Under the pieces are notes generated by a model that ran no database searches, was not told the origin of the DNA, and saw only the letters and a list, made by a program, of their open reading frames with translations. The position numbers and the translations under genes were made by a program. A stretch of 64,000 nucleotides of DNA from Flavobacterium sp. N1736 (GTDB lineage Bacteria > Bacteroidota > Bacteroidia > Flavobacteriales > Flavobacteriaceae): assembly GCF_025947065.1 (NCBI RefSeq), contig NZ_CP109994.1:2170001-2234000 (forward strand). The letters are read 5' to 3'. Each line of letters begins with the position of its first letter. Positions within the stretch are counted from its first letter, which is position 1. Positions 8,537 to 18,800 of the stretch are shown piece after piece.

Positions 8537-9178
8537 TTATTGAACCATTCTGTCTACAACTTCACTGTAATCCTGCAGATCTCTTGCATCTTCATCAAAA
8601 AGCTTCTGCCATCTGAAACCCGGAATTTCAATTTTAGTTCTTGCAGAGCCATCCCATTTTATTTTAAAATCGTTATTTATTAAAACTTCGGCAACTCGTT
8701 TTCCTATTTCTATTGTAATTGTATCATTAGTATTATCCACCTTTTGAAAAGCAATATACAAACCCGGATCTTCAACTGCGATTGCTCTTGCTAAATCCTG
8801 TTCGTGATAAAAACAATAACCATCAGACTCGACTTCATTTTCCTGCAAATCTCTTTCAACCTCAACTACTTCATATTCACCGTCGGTTGTGGTATAACCT
8901 GCTTTGTGAAGCGCGATTATGTTTTCATCGCATAATTCATCAAACGCTTTTATTAGCTTTTCAGTATCGGTTGGACTTTTCCATTGTTTACTTTCTGCAA
9001 GTAACTTTTGGTATTCTTCTCTTACTTTATCAAAAGCCCATTCTTCTGAGATTTCGTCGCCAAATTCGTTGTCTTCAATTTCTTCAAGGATATTTTCCTG
9101 AATCTCATCAAGCGAAAGAAATCCCATTCTGACCTGATTAAAAATTGATTCATAAATAAACGCTTCGTTCTCTGTCAT
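8537..9178 (-). CDS. Conserved acidic protein of unknown function between pyrR and pyrB
   Basis: 213 residues, strongly acidic, no signal peptide or membrane segment. I do not recognise a domain. The N-terminal half is helical with many Glu/Asp (ENILEEIEDNEFGDEISEE); the middle has GYCFYHEQDLARAIAVEDPGLYIAF, and the C-terminus GFRWQKLFDEDARDLQDYSEVVDRM. The FYHEQD-L region, with alternating hydrophobic strands, suggests a compact cytoplasmic protein. It lies between pyrB and pyrR on the same strand; whether it has any link to pyrimidine metabolism is unknown. Confidence 0.75.
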   Translation of the reverse strand: MTENEAFIYESIFNQVRMGFLSLDEIQENILEEIEDNEFGDEISEEWAFDKVREEYQKLLAESKQWKSPTDTEKLIKAFDELCDENIIALHKAGYTTTDGEYEVVEVERDLQENEVESDGYCFYHEQDLARAIAVEDPGLYIAFQKVDNTNDTITIEIGKRVAEVLINNDFKIKWDGSARTKIEIPGFRWQKLFDEDARDLQDYSEVVDRMVQ

Positions 9179-9180
9179 TT

Positions 9181-9290
9181 TTTTGTTTATTCGGTTATTT
9201 GTTGATTTGTTTAACCGTTGATTTGTTGATTTGTTTAATCGTCTCGTTTTTGCGATTAAACGGTTAAACGATTTATCGATTAAACATTTT
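9181..9290. repeat. GTTTAATCG / GTTGATTT short-period inverted repeat
   Basis: The spacer between pyrR and the unknown gene consists of repeated GTTGATTT, GTTTAACC and GTTTAATC units, with complementary units on the right; the core pair is 9233-9241 with 9253-9261. The same family occurs at 60233-60345. Confidence 0.75.
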
Positions 9291-9828
9291 AATTTGTTAC
9301 TAAATGAACAACATCTTCTCCGTCATTTTCTTTCCAGCTCACTCTTACTTTTTCACCATTAATTGCATCTACCTGACGACCGCGATAATCGGGCTGAATT
9401 GGTAAATTACGGCTAAAACGTCTGTCGATTAACACTAACAATTCAATTTCTGAAGGTCGCCCAAAAGACTGAATTGCGGTTAAGGCAGAACGAATGCTTC
9501 GTCCGGTAAACAAAACGTCATCGATAAAAATGACTTTTTTGTTTTCGACTATAAAATTTATTTGTGTTTTATTGGCTTCAAGCGGTTTATCAGTGCGACG
9601 AAAATCATCTCTAAAAAAAGTGATGTCCAGATATCCCAAAGAAATTTCAGGTCTCTGATATTCGTTTTCTAATATTTGTTTTAAACGTTCAGCTAAAAAA
9701 ACGCCTCTCGGCTGAATTCCGATTAAAATGGTATCGGAGAAATCAAGGTGTTTTTCGATTAACTGACAAGCCAAACGATGGAGTATGATAGTAACTTCTT
9801 TTGAATTAAGTAATACTTTTTGGCTCAT
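9289..9828 (-). CDS. pyrR: PyrR: uracil phosphoribosyltransferase / pyr regulator family
   Basis: 179 residues from ATG at 9828 (MSQKVLLNSKEV). A longer frame to 9855 is unlikely because it would begin inside the -7 promoter element at 9853-9860. The PRPP-binding loop VIFIDDVLFTGRSIRSAL is intact, and LIGIQPRGVFLAERL and the C-terminal VRVSWKENDGEDVV fit PyrR. In Bacillus PyrR binds pyr mRNA and has weak UPRT activity; I see no obvious attenuator here, so only the enzymatic family is supported directly. Confidence 0.93.
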   Translation of the reverse strand: MSQKVLLNSKEVTIILHRLACQLIEKHLDFSDTILIGIQPRGVFLAERLKQILENEYQRPEISLGYLDITFFRDDFRRTDKPLEANKTQINFIVENKKVIFIDDVLFTGRSIRSALTAIQSFGRPSEIELLVLIDRRFSRNLPIQPDYRGRQVDAINGEKVRVSWKENDGEDVVHLVTN

Positions 9829-9852
9829 AATTAAGTGTAATGTTTGGTTGGG

Positions 9853-9860
9853 CAAATATA
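9853..9860 (-). promoter_or_regulatory. -7 promoter element of pyrR
   Basis: TATATTTG on the minus strand matches the Bacteroidetes -7 consensus TAnnTTTG and lies 25 bp before the pyrR ATG, leaving a leader of about 20 nt. A clear -33 TTTG was not found at the ideal distance. Confidence 0.55.
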
Positions 9861-10142
9861 CGAAATCAGAATTTATTTGTTGGGGTATTATAAATACAAA
9901 TATTTTTTTTTGAGTTGAGTGGATTTTAAGGTTCAGAATTCGTTTTTTGGAACAGACTTAATCTCCTTTTTTTTCTTATAGAATTATTTCTCCTTCATTA
10001 GTAAAATCTTTAAAAATAAGAAAAATAAGAAATTACTTATTTTTACGAATATCGCATCATTATTTAACATACATTTAAATACCTAAAAAACAGGTGTTTA
10101 CATAGTGTTTATTTCTAATTATTAATTTTTAAAAATTAAATC

Positions 10143-11516
10143 ATGAACAAAAAATTACATCTAACAAAACTAAGTATTAAAGTAGGTACAATAATGTGTC
10201 TTTTATTTTTGTTTTCATGCTCTGCTGATACAAGTGATAGTGAATCTGAAGTTAAAACAGCAAATACAGCAAAAAGTTCACAAAAATCGAATGCTTTATT
10301 GATTGCAAAAAAAATATTAATATTGGCGCCTCATAATGATGATGAAGCATTGGGATGCGCAGGAATTATAGAACAGGCAATAGCTAACGGCGATCAGGTA
10401 AAAGTTGTAGTTGCTGTATGTTATAATAATAGCAGCCGAATTCAGGAAACAATAAATGCGATGGCTTCATTAGGCGTTAGTTCATCTGATTTGATTTTTT
10501 TGGGTTATCCTGATTGGGGAAAGAGTTACAGTGTGTCATTTCTATACAAATTGTATTATGCCGCCAGCGAAACTACTGCAATTGGTACCGGAACTACAAA
10601 AGGTTTTGAGCCTGGATTTCCAGATTACCATTATACAAAATTTGGTTCTCATGCTCCATATACCAAGGCTTCATTTCGTCAGGATATAGGATCGATCATA
10701 AATGACTATTTACCTACGGAAGTTTATGTAACCAGTTTTTATGATTTGCATGGGGATCATTCGGCATTTTATTCATTTGCAAAAGATGCCATCATTAACG
10801 CAGGTTATCCAACCTCTCTTTTTACTTATTTAATTCACGATAAAAATGAGCAGGATACTTCTAATTATTGGCCTGAAAGAGAAACATCCTTGTCGTCTGC
10901 AATGAGAGCTTATAATGCCCCTGGATTTTCATCGCAGGTACCAGCATTGGACTGGACTAAAAAGATATTGGTACCAGTACCTGCTGATATGCTGCTTTTG
11001 CCGCGAAATCTAAACCGAAAAACAAAATGTATTGCCCTGTATCCTTCTCAAAATCCGGCAGCCGGCAATAACTACCTTTATTCTTTTGTAAAAACCGATG
11101 AATTATTCTGGAAAGAAGATTTTCCGGTGGTAATACCTGATCCCGTAAAACTAGATGATCGTACACCAACTATTACATATTCAGGAACCTGGGGTAATGC
11201 ATCCGGTTCCAATTATTTTATGTCTACAGCAAAGTATAGTACAACCGCTGCCAGTTACAGTCAGCTTACATTTACCGGTACCACTATTAAATGGTATGGT
11301 GTACTTGGATCAGACCACGGAAAAGCCGATGTATATATTGATAATGTTCTCGATTCGACTGTAGATTGTTATGGCAGTGGCTGGACCGCAAATTATTTAC
11401 TTTATACAAAAACAGGACTGTCTGGCGGTTCTCATACCATTAAAGTTGTAGTAAGAAGTGATAAAAATCCTTCTTCGACTAATAAATATATTGAAATTGA
11501 TTCTTTTGACTATTGA
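10143..11516 (+). CDS. Secreted PIG-L (LmbE-like) deacetylase lipoprotein with C-terminal beta-sandwich domain
   Basis: 457 residues. Lipoprotein signal with Cys at residue 26 (FLFSC). The PIG-L/LmbE zinc motif APHNDDEALG is at 62-71 (H64, D66, D67), and a second metal-type site LHGDHSAF sits near 200. PIG-L enzymes remove N-acetyl groups from GlcNAc-containing substrates using zinc. The last 120 residues (from RTPTITYSG) form a separate beta-rich domain with WYGVLGSDHGKADVYID and a final IEIDSFDY, similar to carbohydrate-binding jelly rolls attached to secreted glycosidases. It would act outside the cytoplasm on an N-acetylated glycan; the substrate is unknown. The 287-bp upstream spacer shows no repeat. 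Confidence 0.82.
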   Translation: MNKKLHLTKLSIKVGTIMCLLFLFSCSADTSDSESEVKTANTAKSSQKSNALLIAKKILILAPHNDDEALGCAGIIEQAIANGDQVKVVVAVCYNNSSRIQETINAMASLGVSSSDLIFLGYPDWGKSYSVSFLYKLYYAASETTAIGTGTTKGFEPGFPDYHYTKFGSHAPYTKASFRQDIGSIINDYLPTEVYVTSFYDLHGDHSAFYSFAKDAIINAGYPTSLFTYLIHDKNEQDTSNYWPERETSLSSAMRAYNAPGFSSQVPALDWTKKILVPVPADMLLLPRNLNRKTKCIALYPSQNPAAGNNYLYSFVKTDELFWKEDFPVVIPDPVKLDDRTPTITYSGTWGNASGSNYFMSTAKYSTTAASYSQLTFTGTTIKWYGVLGSDHGKADVYIDNVLDSTVDCYGSGWTANYLLYTKTGLSGGSHTIKVVVRSDKNPSSTNKYIEIDSFDY

Positions 11517-11644
11517 TAAATAGTGCCAAATATTAGAACTTTCTAATTAAATTGTGTAAAACATTTTTTTGCTGATTAAAGTAATTTTATTCTACGATAA
11601 TTAGAATACAAAATTCTTTTTAAAACAATTAAAAAAGCAAAATC

Positions 11645-11815
11645 ATGCAAAAGAACATTACACGTTTGTTAATGGTATTCGTAATACTGTTTTCATTTAC
11701 AAGTTGCGAAGTTATTGGAGATATTTTTCAAGCCGGAATGGGAGTCGGAATATTTATCGTGATTTTTGTAATCGCCATAATTATCTGGATCTTTACCAGG
11801 TTTTTCAAAAAATAA
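11645..11815 (+). CDS. 56-residue lipoprotein with one membrane segment
   Basis: ATG at 11645, stop at 11813-11815. The protein has a short signal with lipobox FSFTSC (Cys21), then a glycine-containing turn (GDIFQAGMGVG) and a very hydrophobic stretch (IFIVIFVIAIIIWIF) ending in basic residues RFFKK. Similar tiny proteins are widespread in Bacteroidetes; some databases call them phosphatidate cytidylyltransferase, which is impossible at this length. Function unknown. It is 128 bp downstream of the PIG-L gene and is followed by a strong terminator. Confidence 0.7.
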   Translation: MQKNITRLLMVFVILFSFTSCEVIGDIFQAGMGVGIFIVIFVIAIIIWIFTRFFKK

Positions 11816-11820
11816 AACAT

Positions 11821-11860
11821 AAAAAAATCCCGCTATGAAAATAACGGGATTTCTTTTTTT
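11821..11860 (+). terminator. Bidirectional terminator
   Basis: Stem 11825-11832 with 11845-11852 (AAATCCCG/CGGGATTT), extended by partial pairing in the loop, with a T run after it (11853-11860) and an A run before it. It can serve the small lipoprotein and the convergent ABC-F gene. Confidence 0.85.
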
Positions 11861-11875
11861 ATGTAAAAAATAGAG

Positions 11876-13552
<1,677 letters not shown>

Positions 13553-13598
13553 GGTACAAAGGGTCGAAGTTTTTTTATTGCAAACACTTATTTTTCCA

Positions 13599-13659
13599 CC
13601 ATATAAGTTATGTAAGTTCATTTAAACTAAACTTATATTTTCTTACATAACTTATATGG
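13599..13659. repeat. Perfect 18-bp inverted repeat (CCATATAAGT family) before the RhuM gene
   Basis: Arms 13599-13616 and 13642-13659 are exact reverse complements with a 25-nt AT-rich spacer. Outer ends read CCATATAAGT and ACTTATATGG, the same ends as the repeat at 55808-55993. Confidence 0.9.
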
Positions 13660-13708
13660 TTTAATAATTACAATTTTGATTACCTTCACTTTTATTTTAT
13701 TCAAAATT

Positions 13709-14692
13709 ATGCAGGCGCCAATTTTATTATATCAAACCACTCAAACCAATATCGAAGTCGAAGTAACGTATCTTGATGAGAGTTTTTGGCTCTCGCAAAA
13801 AGCAATGGCTCAATTATTTGGTATTGAATCAAATACAGTAACATATCATTTAGGAAAAATACTGAAATCTAACGAATTAGATAAAGACTCAGTTACTCGA
13901 AAAATTCGAGCAACTGCATCAGATGGTAAAAATTACAGCACATTATTTTACAATCTCGATGCTATTATTGCAGTTGGCTACAGAGTAAATTCGAGCCAGG
14001 CTACTCAATTTAGAATTTGGGCAACCAAAACACTAAAAGAATTTATCATCAAGGGATTTGTTTTAAATGATGAAATGCTAAAAAACGGAAAAGCTTTTGG
14101 TAAAGATTATTTTGAAGAATTACTGGAACGAATTCGCGAAATCCGTTCTTCTGAAAGGCGATTTTATCAAAAAATAACCGATATCTATTCTCTTTCTGCA
14201 AATTATGAGAAAGACAGTATTGAAACTAAAGCTTTTTTTGCAACGGTACAAAATAAACTACATTGGGCAATAACCGGTAAAACTGCTGCTGAAATCATTT
14301 ATTCGGAAGCCGATGCCACCAAAATTTATATGGGACTTTCGACATGGAAAGATGCGCCTGACGGAAAAATTCTAAAAAGTGATGTTAGTGTTGCTAAAAA
14401 CTATTTGAATGATGCACATATTCAAGAGCTTAATAGAATTGTTTCAGCATATTTAGATTTAGCTGAAAATTACGCCAAAAGACAGATTATCATGCAAATG
14501 GAAGATTGGACTATCTTTTTAAACAATTTTCTACAACTTTCCAATTATCCAATTTTGAATGATAAAGGTAAAATTTCTCATTTGGAAGCAAAAATTAAAG
14601 CTGAAATGGAGTTTGATAAATACCGAATTATTCAGGACAGAGAATATATATCTGATTTTGATAGGGAAATATTAAAACTGAATAAAAAATAA
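13709..14692 (+). CDS. RhuM family protein
   Basis: 327 residues from ATG at 13709 (MQAPILLYQTTQTNIEVEV); a TTG 33 bp upstream is less likely. It matches the RhuM (virulence RhuM) family across its length: FWLSQKAMAQLFGIESNTVTYHLGKIL, a helix-turn-helix-like stretch near the N-terminus; YNLDAIIAVGYRVNS; TQFRIWATKTLKEFIIKGF; and the C-terminal NFLQLSNYPIL. The biochemical role of RhuM proteins is not established; homologues are scattered and often in accessory DNA. Here it stands alone between core genes, with a perfect inverted repeat 50 bp upstream, suggesting a later insertion. No partner gene is visible. Confidence 0.88.
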   Translation: MQAPILLYQTTQTNIEVEVTYLDESFWLSQKAMAQLFGIESNTVTYHLGKILKSNELDKDSVTRKIRATASDGKNYSTLFYNLDAIIAVGYRVNSSQATQFRIWATKTLKEFIIKGFVLNDEMLKNGKAFGKDYFEELLERIREIRSSERRFYQKITDIYSLSANYEKDSIETKAFFATVQNKLHWAITGKTAAEIIYSEADATKIYMGLSTWKDAPDGKILKSDVSVAKNYLNDAHIQELNRIVSAYLDLAENYAKRQIIMQMEDWTIFLNNFLQLSNYPILNDKGKISHLEAKIKAEMEFDKYRIIQDREYISDFDREILKLNKK

Positions 14693-14706
14693 CTTTACTA
14701 AAATAA

Positions 14707-15477
14707 CTACAGTTTACTTTCTTTCGCCAAAGCTACTTCTAAACTTTCGAAATTGGGTAAAACTTTCGAAATCAAACCTTCTTTATTCAGGATAAAATGT
14801 GTTGGAAAAGCATTCAAATCAAGTGTTTCATTCATGTAAATTTTCATATCCGGAATTACGGAATAGGATAATGGTTTTCTTGCCAGAAATGTTTTTAATT
14901 GTTCCGGTGAATCTTCGGCAAGGCTTATAAAAAGAATGTCTTTTCGGTCTTTGTATTCTTCTGTTAAACGATTTACTTGCGGAAATTCTCTTATACAAGG
15001 CGTACAGTGAATGTACCAGCATTTAATTACGATGATTTTTCCTTTCATCGATTCGTTTGAAACTACGTTTCCATCTAAATCTTTAAATGAGAATTTTGGA
15101 AATGCAGTGCCTCCCATTTTATAGTTTTTGTAAGCATCAAAACCAATTTGATTGATGGTTGCTTTTATACTTGTATCTGATTTTGGCTGAATTTTAAACA
15201 ACTTGTAATAATAAATCGAATCGTCTGATTTTAATCTGATTGGAATAAAATTTCCGTTTGCCATTTGATCTAAAAATGATTCTTTTGAGGTTTCTTTTGA
15301 AAGAGGATCTAATGCTACAAAATCTCTTGAAAGCATGATTTTTTTGCTTTGATATGCTGACCAATCGTTGAAGTTTTTCTGAATTTGAATGGGATCAATT
15401 TCCGGATTTCCGTATTTGGTTTGGGCGAAAGTTGACGTGAGTATTAGAAATAATATGATGGTGATTGTTTTTTTCAT
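14707..15477 (-). CDS. Exported TlpA-like thioredoxin-fold protein
   Basis: 256 residues with a signal peptide (1-18, ends TFAQ). The C-terminal half is a thioredoxin/AhpC-TSA-like fold: FPKFSFKDLDGN, then MKGKIIVIKCWYIHCTPCIREFP with the active CxxC as C-T-P-C, and cis-Pro region LNAFPTHFILNKEG. The N-terminal half is family-specific. It probably works as a periplasmic thiol reductase. It ends 14 bp from the convergent RhuM gene. Confidence 0.88.
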   Translation of the reverse strand: MKKTITIILFLILTSTFAQTKYGNPEIDPIQIQKNFNDWSAYQSKKIMLSRDFVALDPLSKETSKESFLDQMANGNFIPIRLKSDDSIYYYKLFKIQPKSDTSIKATINQIGFDAYKNYKMGGTAFPKFSFKDLDGNVVSNESMKGKIIVIKCWYIHCTPCIREFPQVNRLTEEYKDRKDILFISLAEDSPEQLKTFLARKPLSYSVIPDMKIYMNETLDLNAFPTHFILNKEGLISKVLPNFESLEVALAKESKL

Positions 15478-15523
15478 TTTTAGAGGAATAATTGGGTATC
15501 AAAAGTACTTAAAATTTTTCACG

Positions 15524-15551
15524 CAGATTTGGCAGATTAAGCAGATTTTTT
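15524..15551. repeat. Dispersed 28-nt repeat, copy 1
   Basis: Starts CAGATTTGGCAG and ends in GCAGATTTTTT. The same 28 bases occur at 31458-31485, between susD2 and chiB. Confidence 0.85.
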
Positions 15552-15616
15552 ATTCGCGTTTTTTGTGATCTCTCCTCCGTCGAGATGACAAAAATGAGTC
15601 TTACCTCATTTTAAAC

Positions 15617-15647
15617 CATAAAAAAACCCGGCAATAATTGCCGGGTT
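15617..15647 (-). terminator. Terminator downstream of chiA
   Basis: Perfect 10-bp GC-rich stem (15625-15634 with 15638-15647), 3-nt loop, followed on the minus strand by a T run. It lies about 155 bp past the chiA stop. Confidence 0.85.
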
Positions 15648-15801
15648 CATAATGCTCTCCTTCAGGTGAAAACCAAATAACAAATCACCTAAATTCAATG
15701 CATTTATTCGAAATAAAAACCAGATTAAAAAATAAATAACCAAACTCAATTTTAACCGTCCCAATTTTTCTATTTCTAAATTTTACATTCATTGTTAAAC
15801 T

Positions 15802-18800
15802 TTAGTTTAAAAAGTTCATGACTTTGAATGATTTTTTGTTTCCTGCTTTGTCTGTTACTACAACTATGAATATTTGCTTCGTTGCGAAACTTTGGTTTTG
15901 CAGTAAAATTTCTTTATTATTCTGAACGTTTTGGTGGTTTACCAAAGTTTGTCCAATTGTATTAAATACGTCTACGTGTGCAATGTCCTCGGTTTCATTT
16001 GTTACCGTTAAGGCATTGTTTTTAAAGTAAACAATTGTGTTGCTTTTTGCTTCAATTTTTTCAACTGCTAATGTTTTTCCTGCTGATGCAAAATAAGCGG
16101 CATAGGCTTTAGATAATTCAGATGAATTACCACAAGAAGATGCATCCCAGTTTACAGACCAAGTCATTAAACCTCTTAAAGAAGGATATGGTCCGCCTGG
16201 CTGCATAGTGTATGTTCTTCCTGAAAAAGTGGTTCCGGTTCTTAAATAATTCATAGCACTAATTCCTTCTGCCGGTGTTAAATAACCGCTGCCTGCTGCA
16301 CTTGGACAAGCTGGTAATGCAATAAGAACTTTTGATGCCGGTAAACCATCAAAATGCATTCCTGTTGTAGCAATGTTATATCCTTTTATCACCATATCAG
16401 TCAGGGCAGTTACCATGTTTGCTTTTTTAGCTGAACCATAATATTGACCATCTAATCCGTTTTCTCCTCCTGTATTATACAATTGTACCGCTAACAAATC
16501 TAGTTCATTACGCAAGTTTTGAATGATTGGAAGGAACGAACCAAAAGTATCTGTATAGGTAGAATATCCTCCTTGTACGTATTGTGTTTCCGGAGCTGCA
16601 GTTAATAAAAACCCAGTGCCATAGTAAGCTTTTAATTCTTTGAAAGCATCTACTACGTTTTTTAATCTTGGATAAGCAGAAATACCTGCATAAGAAATAT
16701 CTCTTAATCCTCCTGCATTAAAATTCATCGATCCGCCTTCAAAATCAATATCAACTCCATCAAATTGATACTCGTCGATAATTGCTTTCAGACCATTAAC
16801 AAAAATATTTTTTTGAGTTACATTGTCTAAAACAACATGTCCATTTTGACCTCCGATAGAGACAATAACAGGAACGCCGCTATCTCTTAATGATTTTATA
16901 TCATTTTTCAATAATTGCTTATTGAAAACACCATTAGTCAAATATCTGGTGTCGTTTGTAGTTAATATTGGTGTGTAACCATCACGATTAACTGTTTCTA
17001 CGAATGAATAATCGACTACGTTAAACTTACTTCCAACCATTTGAGAAAAATATAAAAACGGAGCTGAAGCATTTTCCCAAGAGTGTGCGTATCCTAAAAT
17101 AATTTTAGATGGAAGCGGGATAAATCTATTCGTGCTCACCGGAGCAATTTTAATTGTGTTGTTTAATGTAGTTACACCAGATTGATTATCGGTTGCTTTG
17201 ATGACAACTGGATAATCCTGATAAGCAGTTGGTGTAAAATTATACGTATAGATATTATTTGCACCCGCTGTCATGTTAAATGTACCTCCGTTTATTGTAA
17301 TGGTAACTCCTGAAACTGATCCGTTACTATCGACAGCTGTAACTGAAATTGGCACAACCTGAAAAGAACTTTGGTTTACAGTGGTATTCGATGGTGAATT
17401 CCAAGTAATTACAGGTAATGAATTTGGGCAGTTTGCACCTGAACAAGTTAATGTAAAACTATATGTTTTTGCATCTGTTGTTCCGTTTGATGCAGTGGCC
17501 GTAACGGTTAATGTATGACTAAGCGAAAACTGATTTGCTGCCGGTGTCCAAACTGATGTGTAAGTTCCCGAAGAATTGGTAGCACTCAAAGTTTGTCCAT
17601 CTAAACTAAATACAACAGATGAAATTGTAGTGGCATCTGCAGCACTTAATCCAACACTTGCAACAAAATTAATTGATGACCCTAAATTTATAGCAATTGC
17701 CGAAGCTGTTGGCGCTGTAATGGTAACCACCGGTTTAGTCGCAACCACCGCTTGTCTATTAAAATTATAAACTGTTGGGCTTGTTGGAACTGCAAAATTG
17801 GCTAAGTTATTTGGATAATAAGTCACTTCACCATTTTCCCATGAATTCAATTTCAAACTTAAAATTTGTGTATAACCTGCTACAACTGAGTTATCGAAAG
17901 TATAATTTCCTGATGCATCTGTTGTTGCTAAAACACTTTTCCAGTTATGTGTATTATCTGTCCACGGTAAAACGATTTCTACTTTTGCTCCTGCTACTGC
18001 AACTGTTCCGTTTTTAACGCTTCCGCTAATTAAGTTGGCAAGAACTTGTGCTGATTTTGCAGTCGCACTTGTATTAAAGTTGTAAACTGTTGGGTTTGCA
18101 GGAACTGCAAAATTCGCCAGATTGTTTGGATAATAGGTTGTTTCTGCGTTTTCCCAAGTGTTTAATTTTAAACTTGTAATGGTTGTATAACCTGCTACAA
18201 CTGAATTATCAAAGCTGTATTTTCCTTGTGCATCTGTTACAGCAATAACACTTTTCCAGTTGTGTGTACTATCTGTCCAGGGTAAAACGATTTCTACTTT
18301 TGCACCAGCAACCGGAGTTGTTCCGTTTTTAACTGTTCCGCTGATTTTGTTTGTAGGTGTTACAATAACATCTTGCGTAAAGTTTAATGTTTTGTTGGCT
18401 GTTAGATTGGTATAAACTGTTGAAGCCGGCGTATACGTTTGTCCTGCCAAAGCTGCTGTTACGGTATAATTTCCGCCTGACGGTAAATTAGCAATTGTAT
18501 AAACTCCGCTTGAATTTGTAGTTGCTGTAAAAGTTCCGGCTGTTGAAGTTGCCGTTATTGTTACTCCTGAAACTGGTGTTGTATTGTTTAAAACGGATCC
18601 GCTTACGGTGTAATAAACAATTGGTGCGCCTTGAGCAAAATTCAACGTTTTGTTAGAATCAATTACGTTATAAACTGTTGAAGTTGGTGTGTAAGAGAAT
18701 CCTGTTTTTGCAGCTGTAACGGTAAAGTTTAGTCCGGCTGTTAAACCTGCAACGCTGTAAACTCCGCTTGCATTAGAAACTGCTGTTAAAACTGTAGATC

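Larger units (their letters stand above)
15478..15801. other. Intergenic spacer with repeat fragments and a terminator
   Basis: The 324-bp gap between the TlpA-like gene and chiA has no gene. It holds one copy of a 28-nt dispersed repeat (15524-15551), a degenerate copy of the GACG-GGAGAAATC repeat (15565-15590) and the chiA terminator. Confidence 0.8.

Noticed and set aside
11645..11815. The label phosphatidate cytidylyltransferase sometimes given to such small proteins
   Set aside because: 56 residues with one membrane segment cannot form that multi-pass enzyme; only a small lipoprotein is supported.
17576..18017. Plus-strand open frames inside chiA
   Set aside because: They mirror the conserved chitinase frame and have no start context or homology of their own.
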